A DNA stretch of 64,000 bases from CAITSH01 sp025356665 (GTDB lineage: Bacteria; Pseudomonadota; Gammaproteobacteria; Burkholderiales; SG8-39). The stretch is taken from the NCBI GenBank assembly GCA_025356665.1, contig JANXRV010000129.1, positions 60,013 to 124,012 of the forward strand. The letters are read 5' to 3'. The position numbers and the translations under genes were made by a program. This document shows positions 9,453 through 18,511 of this stretch, piece by piece (the stretch's first letter is position 1; each line of letters starts with the position of its first letter). Under the pieces are notes generated by a model. The model worked only from the letters and a program-made list of their open reading frames with translations. It searched no databases and was not told the origin of the DNA.

Positions 9453-9970
9453 TCAAATTTTTACTGCCTCCCCGGCAAAACCGGAGGCCCCCGCTGAGGC
9501 TAGCTCCTGGTCGAGCAAGGGGCGCTGATAATAGGTCGCATCCACGACGCCTCCAACAACATGTTTTCCCGGCGCGTTCGAATCCCGTCTCACTTGCTCA
9601 AACAGTTTGAGCCCCAAACCGGACAGATCCAGCAGATGGCATGAGGCCGCACTCCGTCATCTCATCAACTGCAGGCGCACGCCCCAGGCCCATGCCCCCA
9701 AATGCACGCAACGACACCGATTCGCACAGCACCTTCGCAAGAGTTCGATCGGGCAGGTTGACCCCGATAGCTAGAACGTACATGCACAGCAGCAGCTCCA
9801 GCCCGATCGACAGCCCCCCCCACCGCCCGCCTTCGAATAGACCGGATCGATCAGTGGGTAACGCGCTAGCCCCGGTTCAAGATCCGCCGCTTATCGGCTC
9901 TAAACGCCGCACGGCGTGTCATCTTGTTGTACTTTTGAAAGCCATCCGTCGTAAGCGTCATCTGCTTCAT
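9453..9970 (-). pseudogene. Decayed IS5-family transposase
   Basis: Reading leftward from 9970, the product begins MKQMTLTTDGFQKYNKMTRR, the typical IS5-type N-terminus, then runs into stops. A second segment (MYVLAIGVNLPDR, then LCESVSLRAF, then GLGRAPAVDE) lines up with the conserved block that in IS5 transposases reads like MYFLQQWFNLSDP and RREPAPDE. A frameshift then leads to HLLDLSGLGLKLFEQV and GGVVDATYYQRPL, the latter at the first catalytic Asp. The C-terminal half is gone. This explains most of the interval 9209-10018 between the acyl-CoA dehydrogenase and CoA ligase genes. No clear terminal inverted repeats were found. Confidence 0.75.
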
Positions 9971-10018
9971 CGGCGCCTTCTCTGTTTGTTACCTTTGAAC
10001 CACTCAATCTGTTCCCGT

Positions 10019-10939
10019 TCACTTAGATGAACTTAAATCGGAGATTACTGAGCCATGTGGTCGTGAGACGTGCCACCTAGCGATTACATTTGTCATCTCG
10101 TCGAGAGATCCAAATACCGTCACACCTGCCCGCTCCAGCGCAGCCTTCTTTGAGGTGTAGGCCCCATAACTACCATGCACAAGCGCGCCAGCATGTCCCA
10201 TCGTTACGCCCTCGGGGGAACTGCGCCCTGCTATCAGGGCAAACACGGGCTTGCTAAAGCGCTGTGCCATCAAGGCCTCAGCAAAGTCCTCCTCCTCGCG
10301 GCCACCGATTTCACCGACAATTAGCAAAGCCTCGGTCTGACTGTCGGACGCGTAGAATGGCACCAGTTCTGAAAAGTAAGTACCTTTTACCGGATCACCT
10401 CCGACCCCCACCCAAACGGAAGTACCCACACCGCGCAATGTAAGCCTGTAGCCCGCCTCGTAGGACAGCGTGCCACTCTTTGACATCAATCCCAAGGGTC
10501 CCGCAGAAAGGGCAGCTTCCGGGAGAAACCCTAGTTTCGCGACCCCAGGCACCGCCATTCCCGGAGTAGAGGCCCCAATCCAAGTCACACCTGCCTCCTG
10601 CGTCAGGCGTCGGGCACGCAAAGCATCGTGCACTGGCATGCCCTCTGTCGGAGTCACGATTAGTTTGATGCCCGCATGCACAGCATCTTCGATCGCGCCG
10701 AGTAATTGCTCTGCTCCAACGAGCAGCACGCTGGAATTGGCGCGCGTTGCTAGGACGGCCTCACGACAGGTTGCGAATACTGGGACGCCCCCGATCTCCA
10801 GGACATCCGGCTTGGGCGATACCCCAGCAACGATATTGGTACCGAAGTTACGCATACGCACGGTATGCATGCGGCCAGCACGTCCAGTGATGCCTTGTAC
10901 AATGACCCCACTTCCGCTCTCAATGCGAGGATTACGCAT
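10019..10939 (-). CDS. Succinyl-CoA ligase alpha-like subunit
   Basis: This is the alpha subunit (306 aa) of an ADP/GDP-forming acyl-CoA ligase of the SucD type, which binds CoA and carries the phosphohistidine. The CoA-binding loop GITGRAGRMHT (residues 16-26) and the phospho-acceptor His249 in MGHAGALV are conserved. The start is the ATG at 10939, which overlaps the stop of the beta gene by 8 bp and matches the family's N-terminus; a longer in-frame reading from 11002 runs inside the beta gene. Other residues differ from housekeeping SucD (for example HGSYGAYTSKKAALERAG after the His), so an alternative dicarboxylate or malate-like substrate is possible. Confidence 0.88.
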   Translation of the reverse strand: MRNPRIESGSGVIVQGITGRAGRMHTVRMRNFGTNIVAGVSPKPDVLEIGGVPVFATCREAVLATRANSSVLLVGAEQLLGAIEDAVHAGIKLIVTPTEGMPVHDALRARRLTQEAGVTWIGASTPGMAVPGVAKLGFLPEAALSAGPLGLMSKSGTLSYEAGYRLTLRGVGTSVWVGVGGDPVKGTYFSELVPFYASDSQTEALLIVGEIGGREEEDFAEALMAQRFSKPVFALIAGRSSPEGVTMGHAGALVHGSYGAYTSKKAALERAGVTVFGSLDEMTNVIARWHVSRPHGSVISDLSSSK

Positions 10940-12074
10940 GTAACAGATGTTTCCGTACTTGGGTGATCGCCTTGTCCAAATCCGTGAAAAGAGAGATATC
11001 ACGCAATGCTAGAATTTCGCGTGCAGACTCAACGTTGGTTCCGACAAGACGCGCCACTATGGGAACATCGAGTTGCGGCACGCGTGAAAATGATTCAATC
11101 AAGAGTCGAGCAAACTCACCAAGATCGGTAATGCCAGCGAAGATATTCACTAATAACACCTTCACACGAGGCCCCTCTGCGATCCACTCAAGCACGCTAA
11201 TTAATCTAGCCGGGTTCCCACGCAAGCCTCCTGTGCGCACATCGAGAAAATTGTAGGGCCTCAAACCAACCTCGCGCAATTCGTCTATAAGCATCATCGA
11301 GAGCCCAGCGCCAGTGGTCAGCAGGCCGATCTCGCCATCGGGATCAACGACGACGTAATCGCACCCATGCCGCTCCTTCCGGTCGGCTTCCGGGTATGCA
11401 ATTGCGCGGCTATCGAGCAACGCGCGCAAACCAGATTGTCGAAACATCGCGTTGTCATCGGTAATAATTTTTGCGTCACCCGCGATCCAGCTTCCATCGG
11501 GGCGCACGAAGAGCGGATTAATTTCAAGTAGAGACAACTCGGCGCCAATAAAGGCGTGTGCCAATCTGATACCAGCGTCGTTTAGCGCGCATTCGATATT
11601 GGAGGTCAGGCCCTTGGTAAGCTCCCTTACCTTGGCCGTTATCACTTCAATTTTTGGCTCAACAATAGCGCAGCGCAGCGCGCCAGACGTCCCGGCAAGC
11701 GCTTCGACATCAACACCACCGAACTCAGCGAGCATAATGCGCACGCCGGCTGTAGACGGATCAACCATAAAACTAATATAGGCTTCCGTTACTCCGGTCA
11801 CCTGCTGTTCTACGCGGCATGCGCGCACCATCATTCCTTTGTGCGTTGCACCCAATATCGCTCTTAAATGCGCCCGCAACCCATTTTGAGTATTAGCAGT
11901 GCGGACTAGCCCGGCCTTGCCACGTCCACCCGCGCTAATCTGTGCCTTTACGATCCACGGCGGTTGGGGCAATTGCACCGATTCTATATCCACACCATCA
12001 AAAAGGACGCCGTCTGGTGCCGGGACATCGTATAGAGCAAGTAGGGATTTTGCATCGTGTTCAAGTAAGAACAT
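10932..12074 (-). CDS. Succinyl-CoA ligase beta-like subunit (ATP-grasp)
   Basis: This is the beta subunit (380 aa) with an N-terminal ATP-grasp domain and a C-terminal ligase-CoA domain. The start at 12074 gives FLLEHDAKSLLALYDVPAPD, which matches the N-terminus of SucC (HEYQAK type); the in-frame ATG at 12140 would add an unrelated leader. WIVKAQISAGGRGKAG corresponds to the nucleotide-binding Lys loop, and LLEINPLFVRPDG and LTTGAGLSMMLIDEL are family motifs. Its stop overlaps the alpha start by 8 bp. Together the pair should form an alpha-beta enzyme making a CoA thioester, perhaps feeding the acyl-CoA dehydrogenase downstream. Confidence 0.88.
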   Translation of the reverse strand: MFLLEHDAKSLLALYDVPAPDGVLFDGVDIESVQLPQPPWIVKAQISAGGRGKAGLVRTANTQNGLRAHLRAILGATHKGMMVRACRVEQQVTGVTEAYISFMVDPSTAGVRIMLAEFGGVDVEALAGTSGALRCAIVEPKIEVITAKVRELTKGLTSNIECALNDAGIRLAHAFIGAELSLLEINPLFVRPDGSWIAGDAKIITDDNAMFRQSGLRALLDSRAIAYPEADRKERHGCDYVVVDPDGEIGLLTTGAGLSMMLIDELREVGLRPYNFLDVRTGGLRGNPARLISVLEWIAEGPRVKVLLVNIFAGITDLGEFARLLIESFSRVPQLDVPIVARLVGTNVESAREILALRDISLFTDLDKAITQVRKHLLHA

Positions 12075-12205
12075 AGGGAGCCACAACGTACGTAGAGAAC
12101 TAGGAGACAGGATTTTTACAACGCAAAGAATTATAACCACAATTCCCGCGCCAACAGGCTATCGGCGCTTATCCTACAGCCTGCGGATACAACCGGCTCT
12201 GTCTG

Positions 12206-13171
12206 CTACTCGGCCTTGGCGCCGCTCGCCTTCACGAACGGACCGAGCTTGTCCATGTCAGTCCTGATGTAGGCGTCAAACTCGGCGAGCGGCACGTTGC
12301 GTGCCGACAGGCCAAGCTTGGAAAACTCAGCCTTGATGTCCGGGTGCTCCTGGGCGGTGCGCACTGCGCGGCTCAATTGCTCAAGAATCGCCGGCGATAC
12401 CTTGGATGGTGCGAGCAGCCCGAACCAGGCGGTGTATTCGTAGTCGATACCGGCCTCGCGCGTGCTGGGCACATCCAGGGGCGTTTTCATCGCATCGCGC
12501 GTCGACACCCCCAGCGCCATCAATTTTCCCGACTTGATGTGCGTGAGCAGAAAGGCGGTGGGCACAAAGCTCACCTGCACCCGGCCGCTGATCAAGTCGG
12601 CGATGTAATCGGAGGAATTTTTGTAAGGCACATGCACGATATCGATGCCGGCAAGATTGCTGAAGTATGCCGCCGCAAGATGCGTCGAGGTGCCCACGCC
12701 GGCCGAGGCGTAGTTGATGCTGCTGGGCTTTGCCTTGGCCATCGCCACAAATTCACGCAGTGTCTTCGCGCCCAATTGCGGGCCCGCGACAATGAGGTAG
12801 GCCGATTCCGCCACCAGCGCAACACCGGAAAAATCACGCTTACTGTCATAGGACAGCTTGGTATAGAGCGTCGGGTTGATGGCATGCGTGGAATTGGCCA
12901 TAAGCAGCGTGTAGCCATCGGACGCTGCTGTCGCCACCGATTGGGTGGCGATGGTGCCGCCGGCGCCGGGCCGGTTTTGCACGATCACCGGCTGGCCGAG
13001 GATTTCCTGCAACTTGGGCGCGAAGGCGCGCGCGATAAGGTCGGTGGTGGTGCCGGTGGCGTAAGGCACCACCACGGTCAGCGGCTTGGACGGATATTTA
13101 TCCTGGGCAAAGGCCACCGATGCAAACAACAGCGCGGCAAGAAATGACAAAACGGAACGTGACATCTTCAT
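12206..13171 (-). CDS. Bug/TctC-family solute-binding protein
   Basis: This is a complete 321-aa periplasmic binding protein with a signal peptide ending in SVAFAQ. It shows DKYPSKPLTVVVPY, TTTDLIAR, QNRPGAGG and SDGYT, and the C-terminal helix with DMDKLGPFVK. The N-terminal lobe is encoded by DNA almost identical to that at 1-206, marking recent duplication or gene conversion. It is divergent from the CoxL-like gene at 13293 with about 120 bp between, mirroring the partial Bug gene and hydroxylase genes at the left edge. The ligand is unknown. Confidence 0.92.
   Translation of the reverse strand: MKMSRSVLSFLAALLFASVAFAQDKYPSKPLTVVVPYATGTTTDLIARAFAPKLQEILGQPVIVQNRPGAGGTIATQSVATAASDGYTLLMANSTHAINPTLYTKLSYDSKRDFSGVALVAESAYLIVAGPQLGAKTLREFVAMAKAKPSSINYASAGVGTSTHLAAAYFSNLAGIDIVHVPYKNSSDYIADLISGRVQVSFVPTAFLLTHIKSGKLMALGVSTRDAMKTPLDVPSTREAGIDYEYTAWFGLLAPSKVSPAILEQLSRAVRTAQEHPDIKAEFSKLGLSARNVPLAEFDAYIRTDMDKLGPFVKASGAKAE
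12908..13113. repeat. Direct repeat, right copy (partner 1-206)
   Basis: This copy codes for the N-terminal lobe of the Bug protein at 12206-13171. See the left copy for alignment details. The segment enclosed by the two copies has lower GC than the sequence to the right. Confidence 0.85.
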
Positions 13172-13200
13172 TGAAAAACCTTCATTGCAAATCCTCCGGG

Positions 13201-13257
13201 ATGCTGCGACGCAGCAGCATTTGTCTGCGATTTTGAAAGAAACCTGTGCGCTATACT
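13201..13257 (+). promoter_or_regulatory. Candidate operator and promoter before the CoxL-like gene
   Basis: A perfect 7-bp dyad, ATGCTGC with GCAGCAT separated by six bases (13201-13220), lies in the divergent intergenic region. A TATACT hexamer follows at 13252-13257 with TTTTGA/TTGAAA-like bases upstream at non-ideal spacing. This could be a regulator-binding site controlling one or both divergent genes. No regulator gene is adjacent. Confidence 0.3.
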
Positions 13258-13292
13258 ATCTGCCCGATGCATCTTACGGCAAGCAAATACAC

Positions 13293-15647
13293 GTGAATAA
13301 GTACGGCATCGGCCAGTCTGTGCGCCGAGTGGAAGATGCGCGATTCCTCACCGGACGCGGACGTTACCTCGATGATATAGCGCTACCACGCCAGTGCCAC
13401 GGCGTGGTGCTGCTCTCTACGCACGCCCATGCGGATATCACACGCATCGACACCTCTGTGGCCGCATCCATGCCCGGCGTGGTGTGCGTACTCACCGGCG
13501 CCGATGTCGAAGCGGATGGCATCGGCGCCTTCCCCACCATCTACATCGCCGACGAGCGCGGCGGCCCGCCGGGCTTTCGCACGCTGCGGCCGCTGCTGGT
13601 GCGCGACCGCGTGCGCTGCGTCGGTGACCGCGTCGCCTTTGTCGTGGCCGAGACGGTGCAGCAGGCGCGCGATGCGGCCGAACAAATCGCCGTCGACTAC
13701 GCGCCATTGCCGGTGCTGATGAGCGCCGAGGAGGCGATCAAACCCGATGCGCTGAAAATATGGGAGGGCTGCGCCGACAATGTCTCTTTCACCATCGCCT
13801 TTGGCGACAAGGCGAGGACCGATGCCGCCTTTGCCGGCGCGCACAAGGTGGTGTCGCTGAAAATCCGCAACAACCGCGTCAGCGCCAATCCGATAGAGCC
13901 GCGTGGCGCCATCGGCGACTACAACGCCGCCGAAGAAAAATACACGCTCTACGCCACTTCGCAGGCGCCGCACAGCGGGCGCGGCATTCTGGCGCGCGAA
14001 ATCCTGCACATTGCAGAAAACCGCCTGCGTGTGGTGTCGGGCGATGTCGGCGGCGGCTTCGGCGTGAAGATTCATCCCTACCTGGAGGATGCGCTGGTGC
14101 TATGGGCATCGCGCCGTTGCGGCCGACCGGTAAAGTGGGTTGCAACGCGCTCCGATTCACTGCTGGGCGACAACCACGGCCGCGACCAGGTGGTCGAGGG
14201 TTCGATGGCGCTTGACGCGACCGGCCGCATTCTTGGCATCCGCGCCCGCGGCTGGCATGCCATCGGCGCCTACGCCTTTCACGGCGCGGTGACGCCGGTC
14301 GATTACGCGATGAAATTGCTGCCCAATGTGTACGACGTGCAGGCGGTCGATGTCATTGGCAAGGGTGTGTTCACCAATATGTCGCCGACCTCGGCCTACC
14401 GTGGCGCCGGCCGGCCAGAGGCCATCATCCTGGTCGAACGCCTGCTTGAATCAGCGGCGCGCGAACTGGGAATCGATCCGGTCGAAATCCGACGGCGCAA
14501 TTTCATCCCGGCATCGGCTATGCCTTACCAAACGCCGACCGAACTCAAATACGACACCGGCGAATTCGCGCGCACCATGGATCACTGCCTGCGGCTCGCC
14601 GACTGGGATGGTTTTGCCGCGCGCCGCGCCGCCACCGAAAAAGCCGGCACGCCTCTTCGCTTGCTGCGCGGCCGCGCCATGGCCTATTACATCGAGGCGG
14701 GCGGACGTTTCAACGAGCGACTGGAACTGCGTTACGACCCAACCGGCGGCGTGACCATACTCGCCGGCACCCACTCGCATGGCCAGGGCCACGCCACCAC
14801 GTATGCGCAACTGGTGGCCGAGTGGCTGGGCCAGCCCTACGCGTCGATACAATTCATGCAGGGTGACACCGACCAGGTGGCCTTCGGCCGTGGCACCTAT
14901 GCGGCACGCAGCTCCATGATCGCCAGCGGCGCCCTGCGCATGGCGGCAGACCGCATCATCGAAAAAGCCAGATCCATCGCCGCCCATCTGCTTGAGGCGG
15001 CCGAGGCCGACCTGCAATTCGTCGACGGCAGCTTCACCATAGCGGGCACCGACCGCGGCATCGCGCTGACCGAGGTGGCCCGCGCGGCGTTCCGACCGCG
15101 CGGCCTGCCCGAGCATCTGAACACCGGCCTCGAGGCCAGCGCGATGTATTCGAGCGACGGGCAAAACCATCCCAACGGCTGCCATGTCTGCGAAGTCGTC
15201 GTCGACGCGGAGACCGGCGTCGTGCGCATCGACCGATACGCCGTGGTTGACGACCTCGGTCGCGTCATCAACCCGCTTATCTGCGAAGGCCAGGTGCACG
15301 GCGGCCTGGCGCAGGGCGCGGGGCAGGCTCTGATGGAGGAAGTGGTCTACGATGCTGAATCAGGGCAGTTGCTCTCTGGCACCTTCAGCGACTACTGCAT
15401 GCCCCGCGCCGATGATTTTCCGCATATCGAGGTGGGCTTCGAGGAGGTGCCAAGCACTTCCAATCCACTCGGCGTCAAGGGCGTGGGGGAAGCCGGTGCG
15501 GTGCCGGCGCCGCCGGCCATCATCGAAGCCATCCTGGATGCACTGCGGCCTCTTGGCGTGCGCGACATCGCCATGCCGGCGACGCCGCAACGCGTCTGGC
15601 AGAGCATCCGCGACGCCGGCAATAAAAATACAGGCACTAAAAAATAA
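13293..15647 (+). CDS. CoxL-like molybdopterin-binding hydroxylase subunit
   Basis: This is a large subunit (784 aa) of an XDH/CODH-family molybdenum hydroxylase. The GTG at 13293 is chosen because the product then starts with YGIGQSVRRVEDARFLTG, the standard N-terminus of CoxL-like proteins; a longer in-frame reading would run through the divergent Bug gene. The active-site loop is AYRGAGRPE (from residue 368), characteristic of form II/CoxL-like hydroxylases, not the AYxCSFR loop of true CO dehydrogenase. The catalytic Glu is Glu733 in GVGEAGAV. Neither an FeS (CoxS) nor an FAD (CoxM) gene lies nearby on either strand, which is unusual. A BKACE gene follows 41 bp later. Confidence 0.92.
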   Translation: MNKYGIGQSVRRVEDARFLTGRGRYLDDIALPRQCHGVVLLSTHAHADITRIDTSVAASMPGVVCVLTGADVEADGIGAFPTIYIADERGGPPGFRTLRPLLVRDRVRCVGDRVAFVVAETVQQARDAAEQIAVDYAPLPVLMSAEEAIKPDALKIWEGCADNVSFTIAFGDKARTDAAFAGAHKVVSLKIRNNRVSANPIEPRGAIGDYNAAEEKYTLYATSQAPHSGRGILAREILHIAENRLRVVSGDVGGGFGVKIHPYLEDALVLWASRRCGRPVKWVATRSDSLLGDNHGRDQVVEGSMALDATGRILGIRARGWHAIGAYAFHGAVTPVDYAMKLLPNVYDVQAVDVIGKGVFTNMSPTSAYRGAGRPEAIILVERLLESAARELGIDPVEIRRRNFIPASAMPYQTPTELKYDTGEFARTMDHCLRLADWDGFAARRAATEKAGTPLRLLRGRAMAYYIEAGGRFNERLELRYDPTGGVTILAGTHSHGQGHATTYAQLVAEWLGQPYASIQFMQGDTDQVAFGRGTYAARSSMIASGALRMAADRIIEKARSIAAHLLEAAEADLQFVDGSFTIAGTDRGIALTEVARAAFRPRGLPEHLNTGLEASAMYSSDGQNHPNGCHVCEVVVDAETGVVRIDRYAVVDDLGRVINPLICEGQVHGGLAQGAGQALMEEVVYDAESGQLLSGTFSDYCMPRADDFPHIEVGFEEVPSTSNPLGVKGVGEAGAVPAPPAIIEAILDALRPLGVRDIAMPATPQRVWQSIRDAGNKNTGTKK

Positions 15648-15688
15648 ATCAACAAACAATAAACGACAAACAACAAGGAGAAAGAATC

Positions 15689-16579
15689 ATGGCAAAGAAA
15701 AAACTGGTGATCCTGGTCGCACCCACAGGCGGCAACGCCATGGACCGCGAAGGCGCCCATGTGCCGCTCACACCCGAAGAGATCGCCGAAGAGGGCGTAC
15801 GCTGCCTCGAGGCGGGCGCCTCGGTGCTGCACATCCATGCACGCGACCCGGTAAGCAAGCAGGGCAGCGCCGACCCGGCCATCTACTCCGACATCATCCG
15901 GCGCGTGCGCGCCAAGTGCGACATACTGATCCAGACTACCACCGGTATCGGCATCACCGGCAGCGGCCTGCGCCCGGGCACCGACGAGCGCATGGGCCTG
16001 CTGTCACTCGACCCCAAGCAGGATCTTGCCACCATTCCACCGGGTAGCTGGGACATCTGGCGCCCGGGCGGCAGCAGCGCCTACAAGCCCGACGCGACCT
16101 ACCAGAACACGCCCGCCTTCCTGCGCAAAAACATCGCCGCCATCGTCAAAAAAGGCCTGCCCTGGGAAATGGAAATCGCCGACACCGGCTTTCTCAACAA
16201 CGCCATGCGCCTTGCCGACGAAGGCCTGTTCGACAAGAAGAGCACCAACTTCTGGCTGGACTACTGCATGGGCTTTGGCGCGATGCCACCCACAGCGCGC
16301 CATTTGGTGTTCGCACAGTCCGAAGGTGAGCGCCTGTTTCCGCAAGCCAAGTGGGCGGTGCTGGCCACCGACCGCGAGCAATTTCCAATGAATGCGCTGG
16401 GCGTCGTCATGGGCTGCGACATTGTCCGGGTCGGCTTCGAGGACAACATTTACCTGCCCGACGGCAAGCCGGCCAAACACAACCACGAACTGGTGGCGGC
16501 GATGGCGCGTATCGCGCGCGACTTCGGCCGCGAAGTGGCCAGCGTCGCAGATGCCCGGGAAATATTCGGCATCGCCTGA
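15689..16579 (+). CDS. BKACE (DUF849) beta-keto acid cleavage enzyme
   Basis: This is a zinc-dependent enzyme (296 aa) of the family founded by 3-keto-5-aminohexanoate cleavage enzyme, which condenses a beta-keto acid with acetyl-CoA and splits it into acetoacetate and a new CoA ester. The metal site His48 and His50 (LHIHARD) and the acidic residue Glu252 in RVGFEDNIYLPDG are present. An AAGGAG site precedes the ATG by about 8 bases. It sits in one operon with the CoxL-like gene and a CocE hydrolase. The particular beta-keto acid cannot be predicted by eye. Confidence 0.92.
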   Translation: MAKKKLVILVAPTGGNAMDREGAHVPLTPEEIAEEGVRCLEAGASVLHIHARDPVSKQGSADPAIYSDIIRRVRAKCDILIQTTTGIGITGSGLRPGTDERMGLLSLDPKQDLATIPPGSWDIWRPGGSSAYKPDATYQNTPAFLRKNIAAIVKKGLPWEMEIADTGFLNNAMRLADEGLFDKKSTNFWLDYCMGFGAMPPTARHLVFAQSEGERLFPQAKWAVLATDREQFPMNALGVVMGCDIVRVGFEDNIYLPDGKPAKHNHELVAAMARIARDFGREVASVADAREIFGIA

Positions 16580-16657
16580 AAACCCGCACCAGTATTGGCT
16601 TTCCAGCCGGCGTTAGCGCCGCCGGCGATGCAGAAACCTGTCCATGGGAGCAAGCAC

Positions 16658-18433
16658 TTGAGTACGCAGCAAAGCGAAATTGTCGGCGACATGCGCATAG
16701 ACTGGGACGTCCCGGTCACCATGAGCGACGGTGTGGTGTTGCGCTGCGATGTCTTCCGGCCCAATGACAAGGGCCGCTATCCGGTGCTATTGGGTGCCAC
16801 GCCTTACGGCAAGTGGCTGTCCTTCCAGGACGAGGTCTGGGGCGGTCAGTGGAAGATGCTGTCAAAGCACGAGCCGCAGATCCTCAAGCTGTCCAGCAAC
16901 CGTTTCCAGAACTACGAGTTCCCCGACCCCGAGCGCTTCGTGCCCGAGGGCTATGTACTGGTGCGCGTGGATGTGCGCGGTACCGGGCGTTCGCCCGGCC
17001 TGATGGACTTGCTCTCGACGCGCGAGACGCGGGACTTCTACGAGTGCATCGAATGGGCGGGGGTGCAGGACTGGTCGAGCGGACGCGTCGGCCTGAGCGG
17101 CGTGTCCTACCTCGCCATGAACCAATGGCAGGTGGCGGCGCTGCAACCGCCCCACCTCGCCGCCATTTGCGTGTGGGAAGGCTGCTCTGATTTTTACCGC
17201 GAGTTCACGCGCCAGGGAGGAATACTGTCCCTGTTCGGCGACCTCTGGTTCGACAAATACGTGCTGCCGGTGCAGCACGGCCTGGGTGAGCGCGGCTGGC
17301 GCAGCCATATCGTCGATGACTGGGTTTCCGGACCAAACACGGCCGATGCAGCGGCGCTGGCCGCGACGCGCCATGACTGGCGCACGGACGTGCGCGAGAA
17401 CCGCCTCGCCTCGGCTGCCTTCTGGAAGGAGCGCCTGCCGGATTTCTCCAAGATCACCGTGCCGCTGCTCTCCTCCGGAAACTGGGGCGGGCAGGGCCTG
17501 CATTTGCGCGGCAACATCGAAGGCTACCTGCGCGCGCAATCAAAGCAGAAGTGGCTGGACTTTCATTGCCACGAACACTGGACCGAGTTCTACACATCGA
17601 CCGGCATCGCGCTGCAAAAGCGCTTTTTCGCGCACTTCCTCAAAGGCGAGGACAAGGGCTGGGCGGCGGAGCCGCGCGTGCAGATGCTGGTGCGCAACCC
17701 GACCATACCGGTTACCGCGCTGGCCGTGCGCAAAGATGACAACTGGCCGCTGACCGGAACGACCTGGACCCGGCTCTACCTCGATCCGGTCCGCGCCTCG
17801 CTCGAAACGCAGCCGCAGCCGCAGCCACCCATGGCAGCACACGCCGTGCGCTTTAGATCGATGGGCGACGGCGTGACCTTCCTCACGCCGCCCCTGGCGC
17901 AGGACACACATATCATCGGCCCGTCGGCGGCGCAGTTGCGCGTGTCCTCTTCAACCGAGGACGCTGACCTGTTCCTGATCCTGCGGCTGTTCACGCCGGA
18001 CATGAAGGAGATCACCTACTCTGGATCGAACGACCCGCACACGCCGATGACCCACGGCTGGCTGCGCGCCTCGTCGCGCAAGCTCGATACGGCGGCCTCG
18101 CTCCCCTACCGGCCTTATCACACGCATGACGAAGTGCAAAAATTGGTTCCGGGCACTGCCTGTGATCTGGCGATAGAGATCCTGCCAACCTGCTTTGTCG
18201 CACCAGCGGGTTACCGCATAGCCCTGACGATTCGCGGCAAGGATTACGAATATCCGGGCGACCTGGGCGGCGGCGCCGGCCAGATTGGCCAGCCCTCAAC
18301 CGGTGTCGGTCCGTTCCGCCACATCGACCCGCAAGACCGCCCGGCCGCCGTGTTCGACAACGAAGTGACGCTGCACTTTGACGGCGCCCAACCGCCCTAC
18401 CTGCTGCTGCCGGTGGTGCCGCCCGCAAACTGA
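16658..18433 (+). CDS. CocE/NonD family hydrolase
   Basis: This is a serine hydrolase (591 aa from a TTG at 16658). The TTG is preferred over the in-frame ATG at 16595 because GGGAG stands 8 bases before it and because the relative at 24304 starts at nearly the same point. MRIDWDVPVTMSDGVVLR opens the hydrolase domain; the nucleophile is Ser150 in LSGVSYLAMNQW, and NEHWTEFYT-like CHEHWTEFYT gives the candidate catalytic His. The C-terminal jelly-roll domain ends in PPYLLLPVVPP. It follows BKACE by 78 bp and ends at a strong hairpin. It is closely related to the protein at 24304-26046 over its full length. Confidence 0.88.
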   Translation: MSTQQSEIVGDMRIDWDVPVTMSDGVVLRCDVFRPNDKGRYPVLLGATPYGKWLSFQDEVWGGQWKMLSKHEPQILKLSSNRFQNYEFPDPERFVPEGYVLVRVDVRGTGRSPGLMDLLSTRETRDFYECIEWAGVQDWSSGRVGLSGVSYLAMNQWQVAALQPPHLAAICVWEGCSDFYREFTRQGGILSLFGDLWFDKYVLPVQHGLGERGWRSHIVDDWVSGPNTADAAALAATRHDWRTDVRENRLASAAFWKERLPDFSKITVPLLSSGNWGGQGLHLRGNIEGYLRAQSKQKWLDFHCHEHWTEFYTSTGIALQKRFFAHFLKGEDKGWAAEPRVQMLVRNPTIPVTALAVRKDDNWPLTGTTWTRLYLDPVRASLETQPQPQPPMAAHAVRFRSMGDGVTFLTPPLAQDTHIIGPSAAQLRVSSSTEDADLFLILRLFTPDMKEITYSGSNDPHTPMTHGWLRASSRKLDTAASLPYRPYHTHDEVQKLVPGTACDLAIEILPTCFVAPAGYRIALTIRGKDYEYPGDLGGGAGQIGQPSTGVGPFRHIDPQDRPAAVFDNEVTLHFDGAQPPYLLLPVVPPAN

Positions 18434-18457
18434 GCCGCGATCAATGCAGCACAAAAC

Positions 18458-18483
18458 ACAAACCCCGTCGCAACGGGGTTTGT
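18458..18483. terminator. Bidirectional terminator hairpin
   Basis: An 11-bp perfect stem (ACAAACCCCGT with ACGGGGTTTGT, loop CGCA) is flanked by T-rich sequence on both strands. It lies between the convergent CocE (+) and Bug (-) genes, as expected for a shared intrinsic terminator. Confidence 0.85.
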
Positions 18484-18511
18484 TTAGCATGCCAGCGCTC
18501 TCGTGCGGCGC

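Noticed and set aside
13293..15647. True CO dehydrogenase large subunit
   Set aside because: The active-site loop is AYRGAGR, not the AYxCSFR loop of form I CO dehydrogenase, and coxM and coxS are absent.
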